Assembly (NCBI GenBank): GCA_964633815.1
Contig: CAZWHW010000004.1
Location: forward strand, 36,700-100,699
Origin: CALKZN01 sp964633815
Lineage (GTDB): Bacteria; Pseudomonadota; Gammaproteobacteria; Arenicellales; Arenicellaceae
Reading direction: 5' to 3'
DNA: 64,000 nucleotides
Position numbers and translations under genes: made by a program. The notes under the pieces were generated by a model. It did no database searches. It was given only the letters and a program-made list of their open reading frames with translations, and was not told where the DNA came from. How positions within the stretch are numbered: position 1 is the first letter of the stretch; the number at the start of each line of letters is the position of its first letter. Shown piece after piece: positions 1 through 9,253 of this stretch.

Positions 1-689
1 CCGCGGCAGCTATTTTTAGTTTAGAAATGCCTTCAGTGCAAATTGCCACACGTATGCTGTCGTCACTCAGTCGAATTAATTCGCGTAAATTGCGTACAGG
101 TCAATTGCAACAATCCGATTGGAACAAACTCACCGGCACCATGATGATGCTGCAAGATAAGCCAATCCATGTTGATGACACACCAGGCATGTCAGTGCTC
201 GATATGCGCAGCAAAGCGCGCCGTTTAGCCACTCAATATGAAAATGGACTAGGGCTGATTGTGGTGGATTATTTGCAACTTATGCAAGGCGATGGCAACA
301 GCGAAAATCGGGTAGCTGAAATTTCAGGCATCACTCGTGGCTTGAAAGGTTTAGCTATTGAGTTGGATGTTCCGGTTATTGTCTTATCACAACTCAATCG
401 AGGTTTGGAACAACGCCCAGATAAACGTCCAATAATGTCTGATTTGCGGGAATCAGGAGCGATTGAACAAGATGCTGATTTAATTTTGTTTGTCTATCGC
501 GATGAAGTCTATAACAAAGACCAAGAAGATAATAAAGGCAAAGCCGAAGTGATTATTGGCAAGCAGCGTAATGGCCCACTTGGAACAGTCGCGCTTAAGT
601 TCTTGGGTGAATATACGCGATTTGAAAACTTTTCTGCCCACGATGGCTCAGTGCCAATCACAGCTCCGTCAAGCTCTACTCCACATTAA
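1..689 (+). CDS. dnaB: Replicative DNA helicase DnaB, C-terminal part (5' end outside window)
   Basis: This is the C-terminal RecA-like ATPase part of DnaB, the hexameric helicase that unwinds DNA at the replication fork. The reading frame is open from base 3, and the conserved FSLEMP element lies at the window edge, so the ATG at 27 is internal. Visible motifs are the Walker B segment LIVVDYLQLM and the DnaB-specific SDLRESGAIEQDAD followed by FVYRDE, the arginine-finger and DNA-loop region. The N-terminal domain and Walker A motif lie upstream, outside the window. The next gene, alr, begins 15 bases after the stop, and dnaB-alr-radA is a standard gammaproteobacterial order. Identity is very secure; only the missing 5' end is unseen. 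Confidence 0.96.
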   Translation, partial: AAAIFSLEMPSVQIATRMLSSLSRINSRKLRTGQLQQSDWNKLTGTMMMLQDKPIHVDDTPGMSVLDMRSKARRLATQYENGLGLIVVDYLQLMQGDGNSENRVAEISGITRGLKGLAIELDVPVIVLSQLNRGLEQRPDKRPIMSDLRESGAIEQDADLILFVYRDEVYNKDQEDNKGKAEVIIGKQRNGPLGTVALKFLGEYTRFENFSAHDGSVPITAPSSSTPH

Positions 690-704
690 TTGTCAGAAAT
701 TTAA

Positions 705-1832
705 ATGCAAAAACTTCGTCGTGTCAGAATTGAAATCGATTTAGCCGCGTTGCGTCATAATACTTCGATAGCAAAACAACTGGCAAATGGCGCAAATATC
801 ATGTCGGCAATCAAAGCTAATGCATATGGGCATGGTATTTTAGAAACTGCCAAAGCGCTAAATGAAGTCGTTGATGAGTTTGCTGTGGCGAGTATGGATG
901 ATGTTTTAACAATTCGTCAAGGTGCACCAGAATGCGTGGATAAATCGATCACAGTGTTGTCAGGTTTTTACACCGAAGCTGAAGTTGGGCTAGCTGTAAA
1001 ACATCATGTAACTTTAGTGGTCTATGATAATCGGCAAATCGAAATATTGTTGAATGCTGCACATTCTCTGGGCGAACAAAATTCGAGCGTTCAAATTTGG
1101 CTTAAAGTCGACACAGGTATGTCACGTTTAGGGCTAACAGTTGCTGAGTTTGAAGCGAGTCTAGCCGAGCTTGAGGCTAGCCAACATATAAGCATTCGCG
1201 GGGTGATTTCACACTTTGCTAATGCAGATGTGCCTGGGCACAGTTTAAACCAAAAGCAATTAGAAAATTTTGAACGATTACGTCAGAAATACAGTGCTAA
1301 AGCTTGGCAGTGGAGTTTGGCAAATTCGGCAAGCATATTAAGTAAAATAGGCATTGATTATGACTGGATCAGGCCGGGGATCATGCTTTATGGTTCTTCC
1401 CCTTTTGGACTATTAGCCGACAAAACTGCGATTGATTTGGATTTGCAACCAGTGATGAGTTTCAAAAGCCATGTGATTTCGATCCGAAAAGTGCATAAAG
1501 GACAATCGATTGGCTATGGCAGTACATGGGTAGCAGAGTCAGACACTAAAGTTGCGGTCATTGCCTGTGGTTATGGTGATGGTTATCCTAGAGTCATTCA
1601 AGTCAATACACCTGTGCAAATTGATGGGCAAAGAACTCAAATTTTGGGCAGAGTATCAATGGATTTAATTGTGGTTGATATCACTAACATCAATGCAAAT
1701 ATAGGCTCTGAAGTGGAACTTTGGGGCAAGAATATTTCTGTTGATGAAATTGCACATTCCGCAGGAACGATTGGATATGAATTACTTTGCAATATTACTC
1801 AACGCGTAGAAAGAATCTACTTGAACGCATAA
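705..1832 (+). CDS. alr: Alanine racemase
   Basis: PLP-dependent racemase that makes D-alanine for peptidoglycan in the cytoplasm. The N-terminal barrel carries the PLP lysine in IKANAYGHG (Lys37). The second catalytic base is probably the tyrosine in SIGYGSTW (Tyr271), at the start of the C-terminal beta domain. At 375 residues it is close to the usual length of about 360-370. The start ATG is 15 bases after dnaB, with only a weak ribosome-binding site, which suggests translation within a dnaB-alr-radA transcript. Whether this is the biosynthetic Alr or the catabolic DadX type cannot be decided from sequence alone, but the neighbours favour Alr. Confidence 0.95.
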   Translation: MQKLRRVRIEIDLAALRHNTSIAKQLANGANIMSAIKANAYGHGILETAKALNEVVDEFAVASMDDVLTIRQGAPECVDKSITVLSGFYTEAEVGLAVKHHVTLVVYDNRQIEILLNAAHSLGEQNSSVQIWLKVDTGMSRLGLTVAEFEASLAELEASQHISIRGVISHFANADVPGHSLNQKQLENFERLRQKYSAKAWQWSLANSASILSKIGIDYDWIRPGIMLYGSSPFGLLADKTAIDLDLQPVMSFKSHVISIRKVHKGQSIGYGSTWVAESDTKVAVIACGYGDGYPRVIQVNTPVQIDGQRTQILGRVSMDLIVVDITNINANIGSEVELWGKNISVDEIAHSAGTIGYELLCNITQRVERIYLNA

Positions 1833-1843
1833 AAGGAACAAAT

Positions 1844-3220
1844 ATGGCAAAAATTAAGACTGTATTCACTTGTGAAGCTTGTGGCGCGCAAGCGTCGCAA
1901 TGGTCTGGGCAATGCAAAGAGTGCGGCCAATGGAATACCTTAACGGAATCAGTCCTGGAAAAAGCTAGTTCGTTAAATCCAAAATCGGCCAGTCGATTTT
2001 CAGGCTTTGCGCCTAAAACAGCGGTCACACCGATAAATAAGGTTAAGGTTGATTCTATTTCACGCTTTCAAGTAGGCGTGAATGAATTAGATCGTGTTTT
2101 GGGTGGAGGTTTAGTACCTGGTTCGATTGTACTGTTGGGTGGTGATCCTGGCATTGGTAAATCTACGTTATTGTTGCAATGTATGAGTGATTTAAGCCAA
2201 TCATTGCAAACTTTGTATGTCACGGGTGAGGAGTCCACCCAACAAGTTGCCATGCGTGCTAAACGGTTAGGCAAAGAAAATAGTCAACTAGAATTGTTGG
2301 CAGATAATTGCATCGAAAGTCTGCTCTCTATTGCCCAGCAACAAAAACCGCAAGTCTTGGTGGTTGATTCCATTCAAACGCTCTATACCGAATCATTGCA
2401 ATCCGTGCCGGGCAGTGTTGCGCAGGTCAGAGAGACTGCAAGCCTGTTAGTGCGCTTTGCTAAAGAAACAAACACAATAGTGATCTTGGTCGGCCATGTT
2501 ACCAAAGAGGGTAATATCGCTGGCCCGCGAGTGTTGGAACACATGGTTGACACAGTACTGTATTTTGAGGGTGATCGTTCCACGAGTTTTCGTTTGGTGC
2601 GAGCTATCAAAAACCGCTTTGGTGCAGTCAATGAGATTGGCGTCTTTGCTATGACAGATGTTGGTTTAAAAGAAGTAACCAATCCATCCGCCATGTTTAT
2701 CAAGCGTGAAGCTGAAAATTTGGTTGGCAGCGTCATTTTAGTTACTCAAGAAGGCACAAGGCCGCTCTTGGTGGAAGTGCAAGCATTGGTTTCACAAAGC
2801 ATGGGTGCAAATCCGCGCAGAGTCACTGTAGGGTTGGATCAACAACGACTTGCTATGTTGCTGGCGGTGTTAAGCCGCCATGCGGGATATTCACTCTCAG
2901 ATCAAGATGTGTTCGTGAATGTAATTGGCGGCGTCAAAGTCTCCGAACCTGCCGCGGATTTAGCTATTCTCATGGCTGTGCTATCCAGCTTTAAAAATCA
3001 AGCCATTTCAGAACGCCTTGCCGTCTTTGGCGAAGTTGGACTCACAGGCGAAGTCAGGCCTGTTCAACGAGGTATTGACCGTTTCAATGAAGCAGGTAAA
3101 TTAGGATTTGATACGGTAATTCTGCCGAATGCGAATCTTTCCGGGTTAAAGACGAAACAAGCGAAAGCAGTTGGAATTAAGACGCTAGAACAAGCGATTG
3201 ATACAGTTTTTGGAGGGTAA
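1844..3220 (+). CDS. radA: DNA repair protein RadA
   Basis: RadA is a RecA-related ATPase that helps process branched recombination intermediates. The 458-residue product has an N-terminal zinc finger (CEACG and CKECG), a Walker A box GGDPGIGKST, the family motif KNRFG and a C-terminal Lon-protease-like domain. The ATG at 1844 is preferred because AAAGGA sits just upstream and the protein then begins MAKIKTVFTCEACG, as in other RadA proteins. A longer frame from 1787 would overlap alr by 46 bases and add an unrelated N-terminus. The length matches E. coli RadA (460). It lies 11 bases after alr and is probably co-transcribed with it. Confidence 0.96.
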   Translation: MAKIKTVFTCEACGAQASQWSGQCKECGQWNTLTESVLEKASSLNPKSASRFSGFAPKTAVTPINKVKVDSISRFQVGVNELDRVLGGGLVPGSIVLLGGDPGIGKSTLLLQCMSDLSQSLQTLYVTGEESTQQVAMRAKRLGKENSQLELLADNCIESLLSIAQQQKPQVLVVDSIQTLYTESLQSVPGSVAQVRETASLLVRFAKETNTIVILVGHVTKEGNIAGPRVLEHMVDTVLYFEGDRSTSFRLVRAIKNRFGAVNEIGVFAMTDVGLKEVTNPSAMFIKREAENLVGSVILVTQEGTRPLLVEVQALVSQSMGANPRRVTVGLDQQRLAMLLAVLSRHAGYSLSDQDVFVNVIGGVKVSEPAADLAILMAVLSSFKNQAISERLAVFGEVGLTGEVRPVQRGIDRFNEAGKLGFDTVILPNANLSGLKTKQAKAVGIKTLEQAIDTVFGG

Positions 3221-3254
3221 TTGCTCAAATCTATTCAAATAAATTTGAGCAATT
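3219..3254 (+). terminator. Stem-loop after radA, possible terminator
   Basis: A perfect 12-base inverted repeat (3219-3230 with 3243-3254) begins at the radA stop codon and encloses a 12-base loop. No run of T follows directly, so it is a weak intrinsic terminator for radA, or simply an mRNA 3'-end structure. It lies between the convergent radA and xthA genes. Confidence 0.4.
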
Positions 3255-3333
3255 ATTAAGATAGGTTGTCAACCGTAATTTTTAGTTTTTGTATCCCTTT
3301 AATGAAGCTTAAAAGACTAGTTATGATTGAATG

Positions 3334-4146
3334 CTAATTGAAATGTGACCAAATTGGCGCATGATCAGACGGTTTTTCAGAACTGCGAATTTCATAACTG
3401 ATTCCAGCTTTATTACATCGTTGGTAGAGCGATTTAGTGGCTAGAATGTGGTCAATTCTGAGTCCCCGTTTAGGCTCTGCATCAAAGCCTCGTGAGCGGT
3501 AGTCAAACCAACTAAATAACTCGGAATTGTCAGGGTAATGTTTACGATAGGTGTCTTGTAGCCCCCAATTTAAAAGAGTTTCATACCATTCTCTTTCTTC
3601 AGGAAGGAAGCTACATTTACCATTTTTGAGCCAGCGTTGACGATTACTATCACCAATGCCGATATCTTGGTCTTCGGGAGAAATATTCATGTCACCAATG
3701 ACTACAACATTATCTGTTGGAGAGAATTCCTCTTGCAGATACCGCATAAGATCTTGATAGAATTTTCGTTTGGCTGGAAATTTGATTTCGTGGTGCTCAC
3801 TTTCTCCTTGAGGAAAATAACCGTTTAGAATATGCCACGTTTCGCCGTTAATTTGATAGGCGGCATGGATGAATCGACGTTGGGCATCATCTTGATCCCA
3901 TGGCCAGCCTTTTTGGACTGAAATAGGTCGTTCTTTGCTTAACAACGCTACACCATAATGACCTTTTTGACCGAAATATTCGACGTGATAACCAAGGCTT
4001 TGCACCATTTCGAGTGGGAATTCATCATCATGCACTTTGGTTTCTTGCAGACCAATAATATCGGGATTGATTTGATCACGCATTAACTCAAGTTGGTGAG
4101 GGCGTGCACGGATGCCATTAACGTTAAAACTTACAATGATTGTCAT
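3334..4146 (-). CDS. xthA: Exodeoxyribonuclease III (AP endonuclease)
   Basis: Base-excision-repair nuclease that cleaves abasic sites and degrades DNA from 3' ends. The 270-residue protein shows the endonuclease/exonuclease/phosphatase fold motifs in order: SFNVNGIRAR with the catalytic Asn, LQETK with the metal-binding Glu, GDMNISPED with the catalytic Asp, and RIDHIL and SDHAPIW with the C-terminal Asp-His pair. The length matches E. coli ExoIII (268). It is transcribed toward radA and appears to be a single-gene unit. The 214 bases between it and hisI hold no gene. Confidence 0.95.
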   Translation of the reverse strand: MTIIVSFNVNGIRARPHQLELMRDQINPDIIGLQETKVHDDEFPLEMVQSLGYHVEYFGQKGHYGVALLSKERPISVQKGWPWDQDDAQRRFIHAAYQINGETWHILNGYFPQGESEHHEIKFPAKRKFYQDLMRYLQEEFSPTDNVVVIGDMNISPEDQDIGIGDSNRQRWLKNGKCSFLPEEREWYETLLNWGLQDTYRKHYPDNSELFSWFDYRSRGFDAEPKRGLRIDHILATKSLYQRCNKAGISYEIRSSEKPSDHAPIWSHFN

Positions 4147-4360
4147 ATTCTGAATTTCTTATTTGGAATATTATAGGTGTATCTCAGAGTTTATATGCTC
4201 TAAATAGCTATAGATTTTTATAGGTTGATCGTAGTGATTAACAAGAACTCGAATCTATTCAAATAATTATCTTTCTCAATGAATTTACCTTATTCTTACA
4301 TGCCTGCAAAGATAGTTTCTTTGTTAAGAATTTGGATATTTTTAATCAAAACTAACTGTG

Positions 4361-4792
4361 TCAGTTAGATACATCCCCAAGAATTGTGATCTGATTTTCT
4401 TCAGCGTTTACTTCTAGATAGAAACAGTCAGGTCTGCTTGTGTGGCAAGCGGGACCGGTTTGATTGACTTTGCATAAAATAACATCACCATCGCAATCAA
4501 ATGCCATAGACACTAGTCCTTGCGTGTTACCACTAGTTTCTCCTTTAATCCATAGTTCTTGACGACTGCGAGACCAATAAGTCACTTTTTTGGTTGATAA
4601 TGTGAGTTTTAATGACTCTTGGTTCATCCATGCGAACATCAACACATCTTTGCTTTTTGCATCTTGGGTGATCACTGGCAATAAGCCATCGTCATTAAAA
4701 GCTAGATTATCAATCACCTCATTGAGATTCAAGGTTGTTTGATCGGGTAATGATTCTAATTTTTCAAAATAAGTTCGTCGCATTTTCATCAC
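4361..4792 (-). CDS. hisI: Phosphoribosyl-AMP cyclohydrolase
   Basis: HisI opens the purine ring of phosphoribosyl-AMP, the third step of histidine synthesis. Diagnostic segments are VLMFAWMNQESL, YWSRSRQELWIKGETSG, the aspartates in DCDGDV and the cysteine motif GPACHTSRPDC, which bind Mg and Zn. At 143 residues it is the monofunctional form: the HisE pyrophosphohydrolase domain found in enterobacterial HisIE is absent. No other histidine gene is nearby, so hisI is an isolated single gene here and hisE must lie elsewhere. The start is one of three closely spaced Met codons, and the first is used here. Confidence 0.93.
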   Translation of the reverse strand: MMKMRRTYFEKLESLPDQTTLNLNEVIDNLAFNDDGLLPVITQDAKSKDVLMFAWMNQESLKLTLSTKKVTYWSRSRQELWIKGETSGNTQGLVSMAFDCDGDVILCKVNQTGPACHTSRPDCFYLEVNAEENQITILGDVSN

Positions 4793-4893
4793 TTGCTAAT
4801 TTTAATCAGCTTTAGTCAAATTCGTTTTCTGAGTTAATTGTACTAGATATTAAAAATAGTTTTGATCCATTAATAAACCATATAAGAATTAAG

Positions 4894-5274
4894 TTATTGA
4901 TGTAAGAACTTTGATCGAAAATGATCATTAGACCAGGGTTCATCTGAGAGGTGTTGATAATACTTAACTTTGTAAACATAAGCTTCTGAATGAATTTTCT
5001 CTCCATCAGGAAAAATAATTTCTACCTGTTCTTTTTTATAATATGGAGTTTCATAGTTATCAAGAATATCTATATGATGATTATTTAAGCCGCGAAGTAA
5101 CATGCCATCAACTGAGCAGTTAGCCTGTGGAAATATTGCGGGATAAGACGCCTCTTTTACTTGAACACGCTTATAGCCAAACAAGGTCGCATTGATTTTT
5201 TCTGGCACAAAACTAAGTAATTCCTCAAGAATCTCATCATTTAATAAAGTTCCATACACAAAGATGTGTTTCAT
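4894..5274 (-). CDS. Gamma-glutamylcyclotransferase-like (AIG2/GGCT fold) protein
   Basis: A 126-residue protein of the GGCT/AIG2 superfamily, which releases 5-oxoproline from gamma-glutamyl compounds or acts on gamma-glutamylamines. It opens with the phosphate-loop-like YGTL motif (HIFVYGTLLND) and carries the family acidic residue in LDNYETPYYKKEQVEI. The substrate cannot be told from sequence. It is divergently transcribed from the Gate-domain gene at 5427 and lies about 100 bases upstream of hisI on the same strand, so the two may share a transcript. The family call is firm; the biochemical role is inferred. Confidence 0.8.
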   Translation of the reverse strand: MKHIFVYGTLLNDEILEELLSFVPEKINATLFGYKRVQVKEASYPAIFPQANCSVDGMLLRGLNNHHIDILDNYETPYYKKEQVEIIFPDGEKIHSEAYVYKVKYYQHLSDEPWSNDHFRSKFLHQ

Positions 5275-5426
5275 AGCTATTCTGTTTAGTTTAATCCCGA
5301 ATCGTATACCAGTATTTTTAACGAAAAAGGCTGTCTGTTACAAAAGTCATATTCTTGGATCGTTTTTATAGTACATTTATCTTAATGCATCTATCTTAAA
5401 ACAAATGGTATGGAAAAATAAGCAGC

Positions 5427-6362
5427 ATGATGATTGAAATCAAAAAACTGTCGATGCGTGTTTGGAGAGTTTATTGGGCGCTGGTGAAGATTATGGTGCC
5501 AGTGTTGATTATAGTGAAGCTTTTGGATGCCTTTGGTGCGAGCCATTATTTGTCTTTGGTGTTGTCGCCATTGATGGAGTTTGTGGGCTTGCCTGCTGAA
5601 ATGGGCATTGTTTGGGCGGCTGCAATTTTGGTGAATATATATACCAGTATGGCAGTATTTTTCTCGATTGCTTTGCTTGAACCATTGACTGTGGCGCAAA
5701 TGACGGTACTAGCAACAATGATCTTGATTGCGCATGGCTTGCCAATGGAATCGGCTATTTCCAAGGCAGCTGGTCTTGGTTGGCTTTATACCATCAGCTT
5801 GCGCATTGGTGGTGCATTGGTTTTGGGGGTTATTTTGCATTGGGGTTTTGATGCGTTTTCATTGTTGCAACAACCCAATCAAGTGTTATGGCGACCAGAA
5901 GTGTTGGATGATAGTTTACTGAGTTGGTTGATTGTGCAATTACAAACCTTATTGTTTGCGTTTGTGATGATTTCAAGTCTTGTTGTTATTATGCGACTAC
6001 TAGATTATTTTGGCATTGAAAAACTGCTCCATTGGTTGCTAACTCCTTTTTTAAAATTGCTTGGAATCGGCAAGGAGGCAGCAAATATCACTATTATTGG
6101 CATGATCTTGGGTTTGAGTTTTGGCGGTGCTTTGCTGATTGAGCAAGCTAAAAGTGGTCAAGTGTCCAAGCGCAATATTTTTCTGGCAATGAGTCTACTG
6201 TGTTTATGTCACAGCATTATTGAAGACACTTTACTAGTGATGTTGTTAGGAGCTGATTTGCTAGGAGTTCTCTGGGCGAGATTGATCTTCAGTTTTATTT
6301 TTGTGATGGTGTTGGCACGTGTTTATTTTTTGATTGATAAGCAAAAGCCATTAATTCAATAA
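5427..6362 (+). CDS. Nucleoside-recognition (Gate) domain membrane protein
   Basis: A 311-residue integral membrane protein with about eight hydrophobic segments and two similar halves (about 10-150 and 165-305). Each half carries the small-residue-rich pattern of the Gate/nucleoside-recognition family, related to the SpmA/SpmB spore maturation proteins and to concentrative nucleoside carriers. Examples are GLPAEMGIVWAAAILVNIYTS and the FGGALLIEQAKSG loop. The transported solute is unknown. It is convergent with dxs, with about 30 bases between the stop codons, and divergent from the GGCT-like gene. In this clearly non-sporulating background the sporulation-derived family name should not be read as function. 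Confidence 0.8.
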   Translation: MMIEIKKLSMRVWRVYWALVKIMVPVLIIVKLLDAFGASHYLSLVLSPLMEFVGLPAEMGIVWAAAILVNIYTSMAVFFSIALLEPLTVAQMTVLATMILIAHGLPMESAISKAAGLGWLYTISLRIGGALVLGVILHWGFDAFSLLQQPNQVLWRPEVLDDSLLSWLIVQLQTLLFAFVMISSLVVIMRLLDYFGIEKLLHWLLTPFLKLLGIGKEAANITIIGMILGLSFGGALLIEQAKSGQVSKRNIFLAMSLLCLCHSIIEDTLLVMLLGADLLGVLWARLIFSFIFVMVLARVYFLIDKQKPLIQ

Positions 6363-6392
6363 AATGCAAAAGTGCGGCTAACTGAGAGAAGG

Positions 6393-8264
6393 TTATTTTT
6401 TTAAATAATCCTGAATTGATTGTTCAATGCCATTGGCATCAAGCCCAAATTGAGATAATAAAGTATCTTGTGCACCATGATGAATATAGTGGTCAGGTAG
6501 CCCAAGATTTAATAATTTAGCGGGTATTTTGGCCTGTTGAACGAATTCATTCACTGCGGAACCAGCGCCGCCCATCACTACATTTTCTTCAATAGTTACA
6601 AGCAAGTCGTGCGAGTTGCCTATTTCTTTAATCAGCTCTTCGTCGAGTGGTTTGACAAAACGCATATCAATCAAAGTTGCATCGAGTTGCTCGGCAGCTT
6701 TGAGTGATTCATTTAGAACTGTGCCAAAGCTTAAAAGAGCTATCTTTTTCTTATTGCATTTACGTACGATTCGGCCTTTGCCAATCGTTAGTTGTTCCAT
6801 CTCTTTGCTTTCAACTGCGCCAGCACCTGCGCCTCGAGGATATCGCACAGCTGTCAAGCCTTTATGATGAAAGGCGGTGTGCAACATATTGCGGCATTCA
6901 GCTTCATCTGCAGGTGTGAAAATCACAATGTTAGGAATGCAACGCATGAAGCTGAGGTCGAATGCGCCATTGTGAGTTTCGCCATCCGCGCCCACAATGC
7001 CTGCGCGGTCGATGGCTAGCATGACATCTAAATCTTGGATGCTGATATCATGAATTAATTGATCATAAGCGCGTTGCAAAAAAGAAGAATAGATAGCAAC
7101 TACAGGTTTGTAATCATCACAAGCAATCCCTGCAGCAAAGGTTAGTGCATGCTGTTCAGCAATGCCAACATCATAATAGCGTTCAGGAAACTCTTCTGAG
7201 AAGCGTACCAAGCCAGAACCTTCACGCATGGCTGGGGTGATGCCAATAAGTTTTTCATTGTTAGTGGCTTCGTCACACAACCAATCGCTAAATACATGGG
7301 TGAATGTGCGGGCTTTAGGTGAAGATGCTTGTTGTCCAGAAGAGACATCAAATTTAGATACTGCATGGTAGCCAATGGGTGCGTCTTCAGCAGGTTTATA
7401 GCCTTTCCCTTTTTGAGTGACTACGTGTAAAAATTTTGGACCTTCAATCTCTTTGAGATTGTTGAGTGTTTGAACGAGTGCGTCGATATCATGACCATCA
7501 ATTGGGCCAATATAATAAAAGCCCAACTCTTCAAACAAAGTGCCGGGCATAATCATGCCTTTGGCGTGTTCTTCCCATCGGCGTAGATAGTTTTTGATGA
7601 CTGGAGTACTTCGCAGCACAACTTTGGTGCCTTCGCGCATGCTGGTATAGGTTTTTCCAGAGAGTACTTTGGCAAGATAATTGGACATGGCGCCAACGTT
7701 GCGAGAAATCGACATTTCATTGTCGTTTAACACAACCAACATATTGGCATCCATATCGCCTGCATTGTTTAGGGCTTCATACGCCATGCCAGCGGTTAAA
7801 GCTCCATCGCCAATCACAGCGACAGATTGCCTGTTTGATTTCGCTTGTTTCGCAGCCACAGCCATGCCTAGAGCTGCACTGATTGATGTGCTGGAATGGC
7901 CTGCTCCAAAGGTGTCAAATTCACTTTCTTCACGTTTTAAAAACCCTGATAAGCCACCTTCTTGACGAATGGTATGTAAATGATCTCGGCGTCCCGTTAA
8001 GATTTTGTGCGGATAGGCTTGATGACCGATATCCCAGACAATACGATCATCAGGGGTGTTGAAAACGTAGTGCAATGCAGTGGTTAATTCGACTGTGCCC
8101 AAGCCTGCTGCAAAATGCCCGCCAATTTCAGAGAGAGTATCGATGAGAAAACCACGCACTTCATCGCAGGCCTCCGAAAGTTTTTCTTCGGGGAGTTTAC
8201 GTAAATCTTCAGGCGAATTGATTTGCGCAAGTAATGAGTATTTTTCTAGCAGTTTATTCGGCAT
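6393..8264 (-). CDS. dxs: 1-deoxy-D-xylulose-5-phosphate synthase
   Basis: First enzyme of the MEP isoprenoid pathway. It condenses pyruvate and glyceraldehyde 3-phosphate using thiamine diphosphate. The 623-residue protein has the DXS start region, DIGHQAYPHKILTGR, the ThDP signature GDGALTAGMAYEALNNAG running to LNDNEMSIS, and the transketolase-like catalytic Glu region YYDVGIAEQHALTFAAG. The length matches E. coli Dxs (620). It is the last gene of an xseB-ispA-dxs operon, 17 bases after ispA, a typical gammaproteobacterial arrangement that couples DXP synthesis to farnesyl diphosphate synthesis. Confidence 0.97.
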   Translation of the reverse strand: MPNKLLEKYSLLAQINSPEDLRKLPEEKLSEACDEVRGFLIDTLSEIGGHFAAGLGTVELTTALHYVFNTPDDRIVWDIGHQAYPHKILTGRRDHLHTIRQEGGLSGFLKREESEFDTFGAGHSSTSISAALGMAVAAKQAKSNRQSVAVIGDGALTAGMAYEALNNAGDMDANMLVVLNDNEMSISRNVGAMSNYLAKVLSGKTYTSMREGTKVVLRSTPVIKNYLRRWEEHAKGMIMPGTLFEELGFYYIGPIDGHDIDALVQTLNNLKEIEGPKFLHVVTQKGKGYKPAEDAPIGYHAVSKFDVSSGQQASSPKARTFTHVFSDWLCDEATNNEKLIGITPAMREGSGLVRFSEEFPERYYDVGIAEQHALTFAAGIACDDYKPVVAIYSSFLQRAYDQLIHDISIQDLDVMLAIDRAGIVGADGETHNGAFDLSFMRCIPNIVIFTPADEAECRNMLHTAFHHKGLTAVRYPRGAGAGAVESKEMEQLTIGKGRIVRKCNKKKIALLSFGTVLNESLKAAEQLDATLIDMRFVKPLDEELIKEIGNSHDLLVTIEENVVMGGAGSAVNEFVQQAKIPAKLLNLGLPDHYIHHGAQDTLLSQFGLDANGIEQSIQDYLKK

Positions 8265-8281
8265 TCGGAACGAATTTTGGT

Positions 8282-9253
8282 TTAGTTAACGCGCTTAACG
8301 ACTAGTTCAGCGAGCTCTTTAAGAAGGGCAGTATTATCGCTTAATTGTTCTAATAACTGCAATGCGTCATTAACTAATTTCTGCGCTTCTATTCGGGCAT
8401 TGTCAATGCCAAGATGTGAAATGTAGGTGGATTTACCGAGTGCTTTATCTGCGCCGCTTGGCTTGCCAAGAGTATCAGTGTCAGTAGTTTCATCTAAAAT
8501 ATCATCGACAATTTGAAAGGCAAGTCCAATTTTCTTACCGTATTCCTTAATGATTTTAAAATCATTTATGTTGCATGTTTGTGAGCATAGTGCACCTAGC
8601 ATAGTAGAAACTTTGATTAGCGCACCTGTTTTAAGGCGATGCATTTTTTCGAGCTCAGCCAACGAAATGTCGATATTGGTGGCATTGATGTCGAGCATTT
8701 GACCACCAACCATGCCAAAAACTCCGCAGGAGTGTGCCAAAAGGTTGATCATTTTCAATTGATTGACAGGTGTAATTCCACTATTTTTATGTGATAGTAA
8801 TTCAAAGGCGAATGCTTGCAAGGCATCGCCAGATAGAATAGCTGTGGCTTCATTGTATTGAATGTGAGCAGTTGGTTTGCCACGGCGTAAGTGATCATCA
8901 TCCATAGCAGGAAGATCATCATGAATTAATGAGTAAGCATGAATGCATTCAACAGCACAAGCCACAGAGTCTAGTTTTTTTATTGGAACGTTGAAAGCAA
9001 TGCCTGAAGCGTAGACTAATAGTGCGCGCAGTCGTTTGCCGCCATTGAGTGTTGAATAGCGCATTGCCTCGCTTAAAGGCTCGTGTAGATCTTTTGGCAA
9101 GAGCTTTTCTAACGCGGCTTCAGTTCGATGACGCAGGTCTTCAAGAGAGATTGAAACAGAGGAATTGGATTGACTGATAGCCACTTTGATTTGGGATTTG
9201 AAACGCCGATTATTCTGATTCAGTTTGGAATGGTTCGGTGCGCAGTTCACCAT
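8282..9253 (-). CDS. ispA: Farnesyl diphosphate synthase (short-chain prenyl synthase)
   Basis: Condenses isopentenyl and dimethylallyl diphosphate to geranyl and farnesyl diphosphate. Both aspartate-rich motifs are present: HDDLPAMDDDHLRRG (first) and QIVDDILDETTD (second), along with GGKRLRALLVY. The start is uncertain. The ATG at 9253 has an AAAAGGG element a few bases upstream but overlaps xseB by 44 bases. A GTG at 9184 would give a 300-residue protein, matching E. coli IspA (299) where homology begins, but has no visible ribosome-binding site. The extra 23 residues are polar and not typical of the family. It lies between xseB and dxs in one operon. Confidence 0.95.
   Translation of the reverse strand: MVNCAPNHSKLNQNNRRFKSQIKVAISQSNSSVSISLEDLRHRTEAALEKLLPKDLHEPLSEAMRYSTLNGGKRLRALLVYASGIAFNVPIKKLDSVACAVECIHAYSLIHDDLPAMDDDHLRRGKPTAHIQYNEATAILSGDALQAFAFELLSHKNSGITPVNQLKMINLLAHSCGVFGMVGGQMLDINATNIDISLAELEKMHRLKTGALIKVSTMLGALCSQTCNINDFKIIKEYGKKIGLAFQIVDDILDETTDTDTLGKPSGADKALGKSTYISHLGIDNARIEAQKLVNDALQLLEQLSDNTALLKELAELVVKRVN

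Noticed and set aside
1787..1843. In-frame extension of radA upstream into alr
   Set aside because: It adds 19 residues unlike RadA and lacks a ribosome-binding site, while the ATG at 1844 has AAAGGA and the family N-terminus.
7681..7965. Plus-strand reading frame inside dxs
   Set aside because: It lies antisense to a strongly conserved dxs region, has no recognisable motif and no ribosome-binding site. It is a by-product of the dxs codon pattern.
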